Source of the DNA: Candidatus Hinthialibacteria bacterium OLB16
GTDB lineage: Bacteria; Hinthialibacterota; Hinthialibacteria; OLB16
Length of the DNA: 59,233 nucleotides
Assembly (NCBI GenBank): GCA_001567115.1
Contig: LMZT01000164.1
Coordinates: 1 to 59,233 of the forward strand
Direction: 5' to 3'
Shown: piece by piece, positions 44,070 through 52,803 of the stretch
Position numbering within the stretch: position 1 is the first letter of the stretch
How the letters are laid out: the number at the start of each line of letters is the position of its first letter
The notes under the pieces: model-generated
What the model was told of the DNA's origin: nothing
Databases searched by the model: none
What the model saw: the letters and a program-made list of their open reading frames with translations, nothing else
Translations under genes and position numbers: made by a program

Positions 44070-45314
44070 TCAGGCTGAGGCTGCAGCGGCAGTCATCTCT
44101 CCATCTCTCGGGACCGGCTCGCTCTTCCAGATGCGGGACATGGCCAGCAGGAGCACCGCCATCAGGACAGTTCCCGCCACCCAGCCTGCCGGAGTCCGCA
44201 CCAGATACAGCTGCCAGAGGCCCGATCCGAGGATTGTCACAAACCCGAATGGCAGCAGAACCTTCCAGCACACATAGGTCAGCTGATCGACACGCAAACG
44301 CGGCAGTGTCCAGCGCAGCCACATCATGACAAACATCAGAAACAGGGCTTTCAGAAGGAACTCCAGGACCGGCGGGATCAGGGGAAGGCCATGCCAGCCG
44401 CCCAGAAACAGAACTGTCCCGAGAGCCGAGACCACAAACATGTCCGCATATTCCGCCAGGAAGAAAAACGACCAGCGGATGCCGCTGTATTCGGTATGGG
44501 AACCCGCCACCAGCTCCGATTCCGATTCGGCCAGGTCAAATGGGGTTCGCTGGGTTTCCGCCAGAGAGGCGATGAAATAGAGAATGAAAGAGACTGTGGC
44601 GAATGGATTGATCCAGGGCCACACCGCCCAGTTGAGGATGCTGAAGTCTTTGTAGAATGGCTGGGATGGATCGCCCAGGTAGTAGGCCTGGCTGTCGGCA
44701 ATCTGCGACATGTTCAGGGACCCCGCCATCAGCACCGCTGGAAGCAGATGCAGCGCGGTCGGGATTTCATAACTGATGTACTGCGAAGCGGCGCGCATTC
44801 CCCCATAGATCGACCACTTGTTGTAGGAAGACCAGCCGGCGGCGATGACTCCGACCACCACCAGGGCCGATGTGGCCAGGATATAGAACACACCGAGATC
44901 CAGGTCGGCGATCTTCAGATGCGGCCCGAAAGGAATGACCACATAAGATATCATCGAGCCGGAAAAGACCAGCACCGGGGCTGCCAGAAAGAGGAACTTA
45001 TCCGAGCCTGCGGGAACGATATCCTCTTTGAGCAGCAGCTTGATGGCATCCGCCGCAGTCTGCAGCCAGCCATGATACTTGCCGACTTCCATCGGACCGA
45101 GGCGCGCCTGCATGTAAGCGGATACTTTGCGTTCGGCCCAGACCGAAAACAGAGCCAGGACTGTGATGAAGCCCATCATGCACACCCCGCCCAGAATCAG
45201 GCTGACATGGATGAACACCAGCCAGTGGGGGACATGAGACCCAAACAGCCAGAAGGGGATGTTGAGGAGGGTCTCGAGGGTTGAATAGAGCAGCTGGTAA
45301 AGCGCGGAGTACAT
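44070..45314 (-). CDS. nuoH: NADH-quinone oxidoreductase subunit H
   Basis: NuoH forms much of the quinone chamber and joins the peripheral to the membrane arm. The 414-residue product has ERKVSAYMQARLGPMEVGKY followed by WLQTAADAIKLLLKEDIVP, the classical loop 1. SYEIPTALHLLPAVLMAGSL and DLAESESELVAGSHTEYSGI carry the conserved acidic cluster. It has eight to nine helices and a short Ala-rich tail. It starts three bases after the nuoD stop, so both are on one transcript. Confidence 0.97.
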   Translation of the reverse strand: MYSALYQLLYSTLETLLNIPFWLFGSHVPHWLVFIHVSLILGGVCMMGFITVLALFSVWAERKVSAYMQARLGPMEVGKYHGWLQTAADAIKLLLKEDIVPAGSDKFLFLAAPVLVFSGSMISYVVIPFGPHLKIADLDLGVFYILATSALVVVGVIAAGWSSYNKWSIYGGMRAASQYISYEIPTALHLLPAVLMAGSLNMSQIADSQAYYLGDPSQPFYKDFSILNWAVWPWINPFATVSFILYFIASLAETQRTPFDLAESESELVAGSHTEYSGIRWSFFFLAEYADMFVVSALGTVLFLGGWHGLPLIPPVLEFLLKALFLMFVMMWLRWTLPRLRVDQLTYVCWKVLLPFGFVTILGSGLWQLYLVRTPAGWVAGTVLMAVLLLAMSRIWKSEPVPRDGEMTAAAASA

Positions 45315-45317
45315 GGC

Positions 45318-46466
45318 TCAACGGTCCACCTGTCCCATGACGATATCCAGGCTGCCCATCGCGGCAACCAGGTCGGCCACAAAAATATTGGTCCATAAAT
45401 CTTCGATGACACACAGGCTGACAAAGGCCGGGGCGCGTGTCTTGACCCGGTAAGGAATCGTCTTTCCCTCACTCACGATGTAAAAAGCCAGTTCACCCCG
45501 TGGATTTTCTGTGCTGACATAAACTTCACGCCCTTTCGGAGCTTTGAGCACCCTTGGCACTGCGCCACAATGGGGTCCAGGGGGGAGCTGCTCGATCGCC
45601 TGGCGGACCATTCGGTTGGACTGGCGCATCTCCTCCACACGAATCCAGTAGCGGTCCCAGGAGTCGCCGACTGTCCCCTTTTCCCCTTTTCCAACCGGGA
45701 TCGAAAACTCCAGCTCGGGGTAGACCGAATAAGGCTGGTCCCGCCGCAGGTCCCAGTCGACTCCGGAAGCTCGCAGGTTCGGGCCGGTGAAGCCATATTC
45801 GATCGCCTGCTCCCGTGTGATGACCCCCACATTGGCTGTCCGCCGCACAAAGATGTGATTGTTGGTCAGCAGGTCATTGAGCGCATCCAGTTTCGCATCG
45901 AACTGATCCACAAACCGGAGAATCAGATCGATATGCCCGGGCAGCAGATCCCATAAAGCCCCGCCGACACGAATATAATTGTAGGTCAGGCGTGCGCCGC
46001 ACACCGCCTCGAAGATGGTCATGATCTCTTCACGTTCACGAAAAGCCAGCAGAAAGGGGGTGAATGCTCCGGTATCGAGGCCATGTGTCCCCAGGGCGAT
46101 CAGGTGGCTGGCGATACGGTTGAGTTCCCCGACAATCACCCGGATGTATTCGGCGCGCGGCGGAACTTCGAGGTCACACAATTTTTCGACTGCACGGCAC
46201 CAGGCCCAGTTCTCGTTCAGGGAAGCGAGGTAATCCATCCGGTCGGTATAAGGCGTGAATTGGGTGTAGGAAAGGTGCTCACTGATCTTTTCCGCGCAGC
46301 GATGCAGGTAACCGAGATGCGGCTGAGCTTTCTCGACCACCTCCCCATCAGTCTGCAGCAGCAGGCGGAGAACACCATGAGTCGATGGATGCTGCGGCCC
46401 CATCGAGATCAGCATCCGTTCGCTTTTGAGAGAACCGGTCGCCAAAAAACTTACCCCTTGCACCAA
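45318..46466 (-). CDS. nuoD: NADH-quinone oxidoreductase subunit D
   Basis: NuoD forms the quinone headgroup site next to cluster N2. The 382-residue product has MLISMGPQHPSTHGVLRLLL with the conserved His of GPQHPSTHG, then HLGYLHRCAEKISEHLSYTQ and TPYTDRMDYLASLNENWAWC, and ends SLDIVMGQVDR as the family does. It is not fused to NuoC at the N-terminus. TTG at 46466 opens the frame; GTG at 46463 or ATG near 46415 (MLISMGPQ) are alternatives, so the exact start is uncertain. It follows nuoB by only 17 bases, which leaves no room for nuoC between them. Confidence 0.96.
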   Translation of the reverse strand: MVQGVSFLATGSLKSERMLISMGPQHPSTHGVLRLLLQTDGEVVEKAQPHLGYLHRCAEKISEHLSYTQFTPYTDRMDYLASLNENWAWCRAVEKLCDLEVPPRAEYIRVIVGELNRIASHLIALGTHGLDTGAFTPFLLAFREREEIMTIFEAVCGARLTYNYIRVGGALWDLLPGHIDLILRFVDQFDAKLDALNDLLTNNHIFVRRTANVGVITREQAIEYGFTGPNLRASGVDWDLRRDQPYSVYPELEFSIPVGKGEKGTVGDSWDRYWIRVEEMRQSNRMVRQAIEQLPPGPHCGAVPRVLKAPKGREVYVSTENPRGELAFYIVSEGKTIPYRVKTRAPAFVSLCVIEDLWTNIFVADLVAAMGSLDIVMGQVDR

Positions 46467-46483
46467 ATCATCCGGCCTGGGAT

Positions 46484-46981
46484 TCAGGCCGCACTCGGAC
46501 GCCGTAAAGTCGGTGTCTCTTCGATCTTTTTCTGCAATTCAAGAAAACCGGCGATCAATGTTTCCGGGCGTGGCGGGCAACCCGGCACATACACATCCAC
46601 CGGAACAATCAGATCGACTCCTTTGACCACATGGTAGCCATGAATGTAATAGGGTCCGCCGCCGATTGCACAGCTTCCCATGGCGATCACCCACTTCGGT
46701 TCCGGCATCTGGTCATAAAGCAGGCGGATCCTCGGGGCCATCTTCTTGGTGACTGTCCCCGAAACAATCATGACATCGGACTGGCGCGGCGAGGCACGGA
46801 ATACTCCGGCTCCGAACCGGTCCAGGTCATATTTGCAGGCCGCGGTCGACATCATTTCGATGGCGCAGCAGGCCAGGCCGAAAGTCATCGGCCAGAGAGA
46901 ATTCTCGCGCACCCAGCCAATCACCTCATCGGCCCTGGCAAAGATCACGCTGTCCTCAAACTGGTTTTCCAGAATTCCCAT
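46484..46981 (-). CDS. nuoB: NADH-quinone oxidoreductase subunit B (cluster N2)
   Basis: NuoB binds the terminal [4Fe-4S] cluster N2. The 165-residue product has the adjacent cysteines in [20 protein letters not shown], the third in [14 protein letters not shown], and the fourth in [32 protein letters not shown] is the family's loop. Start and length are typical. It follows nuoA by 50 bases and precedes nuoD by 17. Confidence 0.97.
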   Translation of the reverse strand: MGILENQFEDSVIFARADEVIGWVRENSLWPMTFGLACCAIEMMSTAACKYDLDRFGAGVFRASPRQSDVMIVSGTVTKKMAPRIRLLYDQMPEPKWVIAMGSCAIGGGPYYIHGYHVVKGVDLIVPVDVYVPGCPPRPETLIAGFLELQKKIEETPTLRRPSAA

Positions 46982-47031
46982 CAGCCTGTTCTCCGATTGT
47001 TTTCTCTTTCACCGTGCCGCCTGCCGATGCC

Positions 47032-47484
47032 TCAATCCAGAAGCTCGGGGCCTTTTGTGGTTTCCCGAATCCATTCGAGATGCCCTTTGGCCCAGACATA
47101 GGCCAGCCCGACTGCAAGAACCACTAAAAAGATTAACATTTCCAGAAATACGATCAAACCGGTTGCTCCCTGAAGATTTTTGAGTTCTCCGGCTGCCGCC
47201 TGCAAATTTTGACCTCCATCCCTGAAAGCATTGAATACCACTGCCCAGGGAAGCATGAACAGGACTTCCACTTCAAACACAATGAAGATAATGCAGACCA
47301 CATAATAACGGATATTGAATTGAACCCAGGGTTCCCCGACAGGCCTTTCGCCGCATTCATAAGGAGACAGCTTCTCGGAGCTGGGTCGAACCGGCCGAAT
47401 CAGCGCGAACAGGACAATCGGTGCGACAACGATGACAGTCGCGATCATCCCGAAGATCAGGACATGGGCATATTGTTCATACAT
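47032..47484 (-). CDS. nuoA: NADH-quinone oxidoreductase subunit A
   Basis: NuoA is a small three-helix membrane subunit. The product of 150 residues begins MYEQYAHVLIFGMIATVIVV. The loop KLSPYECGERPVGEPWVQFN and the helix YVVCIIFIVFEVEVLFMLPW are diagnostic, with the conserved YECG and the acidic pair in FEVEVLFM. An insertion of about 20 residues (FRDGGQNLQAAAGELKNLQG) lies in the loop before the last helix. The ATG at 47484 follows AGGAAATGAATCC. A longer reading from 47661 is not supported by the family. It is the first gene of the operon. Confidence 0.96.
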   Translation of the reverse strand: MYEQYAHVLIFGMIATVIVVAPIVLFALIRPVRPSSEKLSPYECGERPVGEPWVQFNIRYYVVCIIFIVFEVEVLFMLPWAVVFNAFRDGGQNLQAAAGELKNLQGATGLIVFLEMLIFLVVLAVGLAYVWAKGHLEWIRETTKGPELLD

Positions 47485-47515
47485 GGATTCATTTCCTGAA
47501 AGTGTTCTCTCATGA

Positions 47516-47545
47516 AGCATAAGGGACAAGGCTCCATTCTGACAA
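47516..47545 (-). promoter_or_regulatory. Candidate sigma-70-type promoter of the nuo operon
   Basis: On the minus strand TTGTCA (47545-47540; five of six matches to TTGACA) is followed by an 18-base spacer and TATGCT (47521-47516; four of six to TATAAT). Transcription would start near 47509 and give a leader of about 25 bases with the nuoA ribosome binding site. Position and spacing are right; element quality is average. Confidence 0.35.
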
Positions 47546-47647
47546 TCCCCGCACAGCGGGAATGCCCCTTCCGCCTCTGCCCAAAAGGGCATTTCCGGGT
47601 ATAATGAACGCCGTGACTGATTATAGATGAAAGGGAATCCGATACTC

Positions 47648-48508
47648 ATGTTTTGCAGCAAATCCAGTTGGCTGGTTCTGTTTGGAGTCGCCCTGTTTAC
47701 CGCAGCATTATTTTCTGGAAATCAGTGTGCCTGGTGTGACCCGGCGGTTCATGTATTTCAACCCCCGGTCGGAGACCGTTGGCATTACCCATTCAATTTC
47801 TCCCCGGGAACCCGCCCGACCGCTTCGATCTTCTGGAACAATGGGCGTGATTTTCCGATTTTCAATAAACGCGACGGTTATGTGATCCTCAGATGGAATA
47901 CCTCGAGTCTGATCCCCTCCGGCAATGCCCCCGAGTCCTATCTTGTCGAAGGGTGCACAGTGACTGTGTTCAATGTTGCCTCCGCCACCTGGACCCTGGA
48001 TGGTTTGAACAGCGATGGAGTTCAGAAACGCCTCGAGATGTTTGGAGTCGGATTTACAGATATCAATCCCGAGACCTGGGTGGAGTCAACCGCTTATGTG
48101 GGTGGAAATGTGGGCGGACCGGTTCCCGCCGCTCAGCGGGATCCCTACCCCCTTGATCTGGCCACTCAGGGTCATGCGGAAGACTCGCTCAACGCCCTGC
48201 CCTGGGCCTTGGGAACCCTGATCGGCTACAACCCACCCAACCAGACTGCCCCATTCCCGATTGTGTTTACGCTCGATACAGGCCAGCCATCCATTCGTGC
48301 CTACATCCAGCAGTCCCTCTCACTGGGGCGCCTGTACTGGATTGTCGCCACTCCGATCGATGCGCCAGTCATGGGGGGATCGCCCTCCTCCAGTCCGGTG
48401 ATCATCATGAAAGAGGGAGTTGGCAGCCACCCCGGTTCCGAAGCCCCCAGGATGGCCATCGAGTTGGGTGAGCAGGGATCCTCGGTTGAAAAATGGAATT
48501 TTTATTAA
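47648..48508 (+). CDS. Exported protein of unknown function
   Basis: I do not recognise this family. The product has about 286 residues from the ATG at 47648, which has AAAGGGA ten bases upstream; a start at 47627 would add seven residues. It begins with a signal peptide (MFCSKSSWLVLFGVALFTAA and on to CAWC). The mature part is beta-rich, with an Asn/Gly/Pro/Thr composition, segments DRWHYPFNFSPGTRPTASIF and FTLDTGQPSIRAYIQQSLSL, and a Gly/Ser-rich loop near the end. It overlaps the following pseudopilin gene by 16 bases, so the two are very probably expressed together and may act together at the cell surface. Confidence 0.7.
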   Translation: MFCSKSSWLVLFGVALFTAALFSGNQCAWCDPAVHVFQPPVGDRWHYPFNFSPGTRPTASIFWNNGRDFPIFNKRDGYVILRWNTSSLIPSGNAPESYLVEGCTVTVFNVASATWTLDGLNSDGVQKRLEMFGVGFTDINPETWVESTAYVGGNVGGPVPAAQRDPYPLDLATQGHAEDSLNALPWALGTLIGYNPPNQTAPFPIVFTLDTGQPSIRAYIQQSLSLGRLYWIVATPIDAPVMGGSPSSSPVIIMKEGVGSHPGSEAPRMAIELGEQGSSVEKWNFY

Positions 48509-49116
48509 ATCAGCGTTTCGATGCCCGTGGCTTCACCCTGATCGAGCTGCTGATTGTCATATCGATCATTCTGATCCTGATCGGGATTGCGCTTCCGAAC
48601 TTTCTTGAAGCTCAGAACAAGGCCCGCCTGGTTCAGGCCCATGGCGGCCTCAAAGCCCTGGCTACCGCCCTGGATTCCTATCAGGCCGACAACAACCGTC
48701 TCCCAGTCACCTATGGCCCTTTCTCTCCCAGCCTGCTCAAACGGTTGATTCCTCTCACCACGCCCATCCCCTATCTGAAAGACCTCCCACGGGATCCTTT
48801 TCAACCCCTCGAGAAGCCTTACTGGGATGCTTCGACTTATGTCAATGCCAGTGACCCGAGGGAGAACTGGGATACCTTCTTCCTCTACAATCGCGGGGAT
48901 GGCGATGTCGGTTCGACACATGGGGGCGGGAGCGCACAGATTCGTTCTTCCTGGAGCCTGACCTCCGCAGGGCCTGACCGGACCATTCTTTTCCCCTACT
49001 ATTTCTTTTCTGTAAGATTTGCCGAAAATCCCTTTCGGTTTGTTTACAGCCCCACCAATGGCACAAAAAGCGAAGGGGAAATTTTCATGCGCGGCGGACA
49101 TCTGCCGACACACTGA
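48493..49116 (+). CDS. Prepilin-type pseudopilin with YSPTNG tail, copy B
   Basis: The 207-residue product has a 13-residue leader ending Gly13. The mature N-terminus is FTLIELLIVISIILILIGIA, with Glu18 as the mature Glu5, then PNFLEAQNKARLVQAHGGLK. The globular part has the pseudopilin DPF motif (YLKDLPRDPFQPLEKPYWDA) and a polar Gly/Ser loop (STHGGGSAQIRSSWSLTSAG). It ends RFVYSPTNGTKSEGEIFMRG, close to the tail of copies A and C. Its start lies inside the end of the exported protein gene upstream. A Gfo/Idh gene follows 17 bases downstream. Confidence 0.9.
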   Translation: MEFLLNQRFDARGFTLIELLIVISIILILIGIALPNFLEAQNKARLVQAHGGLKALATALDSYQADNNRLPVTYGPFSPSLLKRLIPLTTPIPYLKDLPRDPFQPLEKPYWDASTYVNASDPRENWDTFFLYNRGDGDVGSTHGGGSAQIRSSWSLTSAGPDRTILFPYYFFSVRFAENPFRFVYSPTNGTKSEGEIFMRGGHLPTH

Positions 49117-49133
49117 CTTCAAGGAGTCATTCA

Positions 49134-50174
49134 ATGGCTGCAAAACCTGTCATTCGAGTTGGAATCGCCGGCATCGGCTTCATGGGTGTCACTCATTTCC
49201 GGGCGCTTGCGAATCTCCCCGGAGTTCGTGTGGAAGCGATCGCCGAAATGGATGAAAGGAAACGCCAGGGGGATTGGTCCCAGGTGCGTGGAAATTTTGG
49301 AGCTGCCGGCGGGAAAGTCGATCTCTCCGGGATTCGAACCTATCAGGATTATCGCGATATGGCTCGCGATCCCAACCTCGATCTGATCGACCTCTGCCTG
49401 CCCACCCCGGCGCATCCAGCCGCCACCCGTTATTGCCTCGCCAGTGGGAAACATGTTCTGTGCGAAAAACCGATTGCCTTGAACTTGAAGGATGCCGATG
49501 GGATGCTCGCCGAAGCGAAAAAATCCGGCAAGCACTTATTTGTCGGCCAGGTGCTTCGTTATTTCCCCGAGTATCGTTTCCTCAAGCAGGTCTATGAATC
49601 CAGGAAATATGGGGAGCTGGTCGCCGCGCGTTTCCGCCGCATCATCGCACGCCCCAGCTGGCCCAGTGGCGGAACCAACTGGTTCGCCGATCCGAAGAAA
49701 TCCGGCGGTGCCGGCATCGATCTTCACATCCATGACGCCGATTTCGTGCTCTACCTGCTGGGACGCCCCAAAGGGGTTTCATCGCTCGGAGTCCCCTGCG
49801 GAACAGGAGCCTTTGATTACCTGGCCAACCAGTATGATTATGGAAAGAAAGGGCCGATCGTGTCTTCGGAAGGAGGCTGGATCGCAGCCGCCGCGCTTCC
49901 GTTCGAACAATCCTATGAGGCCTATTTCGAAAAAGGGACCCTGGTTTTCAATTCGAGCAACTGCCCTCTCACCCTTTATGGAGCGGATGGCAAAACCAGC
50001 CAGCCCAGGCTGCCGGTGGAGGATGGATTCGTAGCGGAATGGAAGGCGATCCTCAAACCACTGCGTGAGGGTGTCCAACCCACCGAGTTGCTGGGAAGCT
50101 CGGCACGGGAGTCGCTTGCCCTGGTCCTGGCCGAGCAGGAATCCGCCCGCACCGGCAAGAAAGTGAAGATGTGA
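49134..50174 (+). CDS. Gfo/Idh/MocA family oxidoreductase, copy C
   Basis: The 346-residue product has a Rossmann motif IRVGIAGIGFMGVTHFRALA and an intact catalytic motif CEKPIALNLKDAD (Glu111-Lys112-Pro113). The C-terminal domain contains GGAGIDLHIHDADFVLYLLG, which carries the H-x-x-D pair (IHDADF) used for catalysis in the family. The protein is therefore a likely active sugar or inositol dehydrogenase. The ATG at 49134 follows CAAGGAGTCATTCA. It is 17 bases downstream of pseudopilin copy B and probably shares its transcript. Confidence 0.92.
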   Translation: MAAKPVIRVGIAGIGFMGVTHFRALANLPGVRVEAIAEMDERKRQGDWSQVRGNFGAAGGKVDLSGIRTYQDYRDMARDPNLDLIDLCLPTPAHPAATRYCLASGKHVLCEKPIALNLKDADGMLAEAKKSGKHLFVGQVLRYFPEYRFLKQVYESRKYGELVAARFRRIIARPSWPSGGTNWFADPKKSGGAGIDLHIHDADFVLYLLGRPKGVSSLGVPCGTGAFDYLANQYDYGKKGPIVSSEGGWIAAAALPFEQSYEAYFEKGTLVFNSSNCPLTLYGADGKTSQPRLPVEDGFVAEWKAILKPLREGVQPTELLGSSARESLALVLAEQESARTGKKVKM

Positions 50175-50198
50175 TCCTCTGAAGAAACCCTGGGAGGA

Positions 50199-51146
50199 TT
50201 ATTCGGGTGCGAAGGGTGTGCCTGCACGGAGCTCTCGAACCTCGTTTTCGAGCACCGGATCCGATCCGAACTCACGAAGGTACTGCTCCGCCAGCCGCAG
50301 CGCTTCATCATTCCGTTCCAGTCTTCTCAAAAAGAAAATTTCATAGTGCAGGCAGCCGATAAAAGAATCCTCCATTTCGGCCGGGCGCCCTTTGCCCTGC
50401 CAGCCCTCGGGAGGCCGCGCTTTTCCCCCGAGGTCAGCTCCACGATGGGCGTATTCGAGCGCTTTCTCGAGCAGCGCCTTGTAGGACGGAGAAGACCGGG
50501 ACCCCTCCTGGCGTTCGAGAGTCATCAATTGATGCTGGATCATCCGCACCATCATGAACTGCAATTCGTGGTTCTCCGGATTGTTGCGGATCCCTTCTGA
50601 TATATAGTCCCTGGCCTGGGTCACCGCATCCGGAACCCCCGAGGTCATCAGGATGAATGCACCGATGCGGTACCCCCGGATCCGATGCGGATTCACCAGG
50701 GTCATCAGGCGGAACCAGGGCAGTACTTCGGTGGATGAAGAGTGTTCCGCATGGTTTTTGGGATCCATCCAGGGTTTCACTTCTCTTTCCAGATCGCCGA
50801 TGAATCCGCGCCAGTCTTCTTCCGGAGTCCGAATGACTGTGCTGGATTCACTCTCACCTTCGTCGGACAACGATTTGGTGTAGGCCACGCCGCTGTGCAT
50901 GTATCGTTCTGTTTTTATGAACAGGATGTCGCTCATCGAGGTGCGCAGCTCCCCGAAGAGGCGTGCAATCGCGCTGGTGTTGCGGGTGGACTGGGCTTCG
51001 GAGGAGTAACCGATGCCCGGCTCATAGTCGGTGGGTTCAACATGCCGGATTGCAGGCGGAACCAGCAGAAAAACCGCCAGCAGAATCGCCTGCCCGATCC
51101 GGCTTGAAATCAGCTGAAAAAGACCCCGCAACAGGCAGCTCATCAT
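50199..51146 (-). CDS. Membrane-anchored TPR-like protein linked to an ABC exporter
   Basis: The 315-residue product has one N-terminal transmembrane helix (IGQAILLAVFLLVPPAIRHV), so the rest should lie outside the inner membrane. Residues about 150-315 are helical repeats with TPR-like spacing: RGYRIGAFILMTSGVPDAVT, ALLEKALEYAHRGADLGGKA and YEIFFLRRLERNDEALRLAE. I start at the ATG at 51146, where the N-terminus is short and hydrophobic; the frame upstream is the shadow of the permease gene. It overlaps nothing and follows the permease by ten bases. The tight cluster with the ABC genes suggests that it serves the transporter, perhaps in substrate handover. Confidence 0.7.
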   Translation of the reverse strand: MMSCLLRGLFQLISSRIGQAILLAVFLLVPPAIRHVEPTDYEPGIGYSSEAQSTRNTSAIARLFGELRTSMSDILFIKTERYMHSGVAYTKSLSDEGESESSTVIRTPEEDWRGFIGDLEREVKPWMDPKNHAEHSSSTEVLPWFRLMTLVNPHRIRGYRIGAFILMTSGVPDAVTQARDYISEGIRNNPENHELQFMMVRMIQHQLMTLERQEGSRSSPSYKALLEKALEYAHRGADLGGKARPPEGWQGKGRPAEMEDSFIGCLHYEIFFLRRLERNDEALRLAEQYLREFGSDPVLENEVRELRAGTPFAPE

Positions 51147-51156
51147 GGTGGATTTT

Positions 51157-51960
51157 CTAGAGGCTCCTTCTGTCGAAGAGGCGGTTGGCAAGCCCGAGAA
51201 AGGCGAATGTGACACCGATCGAATAAATGAGCAGCAGGCTCCATTCGCCCCAGGAAAGCGGTGGCGCACCATCAGTGAAACGCTGCAGCAGGCACAGCTT
51301 TGAAAACTGGGGGAGATACTGCAGCAGGGCATCGATCCACAACGAGAGGCGGGAATCACGCATCAGTGTCATGAGCAGGTTGGATACCAGCCCGCCACCG
51401 AAGTAGAGAAATCCCCCGATCAGGATCGAAACAGAAGGAGGAAGCAGCAGGGACAGCAGCAGGCCGGAAGAGGCCAGCAGGCCCAAGGCCGCCAGCTGCA
51501 GGGGGATCGACTGGGCGAACATCTGCATCGATTGCCCCGGCAAAGGGAACTGCGCAGTCCAGGTCAGGACTGTCAGTATTCCGAATACCCCAAAGCAGAG
51601 CCAGCCCGCCAGCATGGAAGCCAGCCACTTGCCGAGCAGAATCTCACCGCGGGCCACAGGCTTTGCCAGCAGGGGATACAGGGTCTGCATCTCCATTTCC
51701 ATGGGGAGCGCGCGCACCGATGAAATCAGTGTGAGGACCGCAGCCAGTGCGGATGCCAGCCAAAGCCCCATGTTCAGCAGCAGGGCTACCGCTTCCGCCT
51801 GTGTATTGCCTGCCAGGCGCGCTCCGACTGCAAAGAACAGGTAAAGGCCCATCAGGATCAGCAGGGCGAAATACTGTTCCCGACGGGTGATCTCCAGCCA
51901 CACCACCCGGGCTGACAGGAGGACCGGTGAGATGCCGGAGCTTTGGGCGTGCGAGTTCAT
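51157..51960 (-). CDS. ABC-2 type transporter permease, second copy
   Basis: The 267-residue product has about six transmembrane helices and no ATPase motifs. EITRREQYFALLILMGLYLF opens the first helix, and PMEMEMQTLYPLLAKPVARG then matches the loop of the preceding permease (LLAKPV). The last helix is WSLLLIYSIGVTFAFLGLAN. Permeases of this type work with an ATPase such as the one at 52785-53748. It follows the other permease directly (stop and start adjoin at 51960/51961). The two are distant homologues and probably form a heterodimer. Confidence 0.82.
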   Translation of the reverse strand: MNSHAQSSGISPVLLSARVVWLEITRREQYFALLILMGLYLFFAVGARLAGNTQAEAVALLLNMGLWLASALAAVLTLISSVRALPMEMEMQTLYPLLAKPVARGEILLGKWLASMLAGWLCFGVFGILTVLTWTAQFPLPGQSMQMFAQSIPLQLAALGLLASSGLLLSLLLPPSVSILIGGFLYFGGGLVSNLLMTLMRDSRLSLWIDALLQYLPQFSKLCLLQRFTDGAPPLSWGEWSLLLIYSIGVTFAFLGLANRLFDRRSL

Positions 51961-52803
51961 CTACAAAGCCCTCCTCGAAAACAACAGGTGTGAAATCAGG
52001 AGGTATGCCAGGACAAAAAATGAGGCATACAGAGTCAATGCCCCCAGAACCCAGCTCTCAACCGGTGTCCAGCGTATGACCACAACCTGTTCGCCATTCT
52101 TTATGGCCCAGTCGGTTGCATGAACCACCTTGGCGGATAAATCGAACAGAGCCAGCTGCGGCACTCCATAATTCATGGCCTTCATGAATATCTCGCCCAC
52201 CGACAACCCACCGCCCAGCGGGATGAAGGCAGCCACGGATTCATGGATGAAATCGATGGTGGCGCTGACAGTTCCCCCCAGAACAAAAACCAGGGTCGAG
52301 ACTGTAATGGCCGCATCCACATTGAACAGCAGCGAGAGCATGAACGACAGCGAAGCCACAACCGAAAGGGCAAGAACCTGGAGATACACCGACTGGAGAA
52401 ACAGCCCCCAGCTGAGTGGCGCATCCAGCCAGGCCATCCCGGTCAGAAACAGCAGAATGAAAATGGCGTAACAGAGCAGGCCCGCCCCGAGGACACCGAT
52501 GAATTTCCCTGCCAGAAACTCCAGACGGCTGACTGGTTTGGCCAGCAGCGGGTAGATGGTGCGGCGCTCAAATTCCCGGGGCAGCTGGCGTGAGGCGAGC
52601 AGAATCACAGTCAATGCTGTCGCGAGGTTCATCATCTGCAGGGAGATTTCACGATAGAACTTGGTCATTCCGGTGAACCCGAAGAACCGCATGGAGCCGG
52701 TGGCCAGCAGGATTCCCGCGACCACAAGGACAATCACATAGATTTCCTTGCGCCGGATGGCCTCGATCCAGACAGTTTTTGCGATCAGGCAGATTGGGCG
52801 CAT
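51961..52803 (-). CDS. ABC-2 type transporter permease, first copy
   Basis: The 280-residue product has about six helices. It begins MRPICLIAKTVWIEAIRRKE, and PREFERRTIYPLLAKPVSRL is the conserved loop of NosY/GldF-like permeases. FMLSLLFNVDAAITVSTLVF and VLGALTLYASFFVLAYLLIS are later helices. It overlaps the ATPase gene's end by 19 bases, so the two are coupled. The exported substrate is unknown. Confidence 0.84.
   Translation of the reverse strand: MRPICLIAKTVWIEAIRRKEIYVIVLVVAGILLATGSMRFFGFTGMTKFYREISLQMMNLATALTVILLASRQLPREFERRTIYPLLAKPVSRLEFLAGKFIGVLGAGLLCYAIFILLFLTGMAWLDAPLSWGLFLQSVYLQVLALSVVASLSFMLSLLFNVDAAITVSTLVFVLGGTVSATIDFIHESVAAFIPLGGGLSVGEIFMKAMNYGVPQLALFDLSAKVVHATDWAIKNGEQVVVIRWTPVESWVLGALTLYASFFVLAYLLISHLLFSRRAL

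Noticed and set aside
43004-44329. 441-codon plus-strand frame across nuoJ, nuoI and nuoH
   Set aside because: It is His/Gln/Arg-rich antisense sequence; the nuo genes on the other strand are unmistakable.
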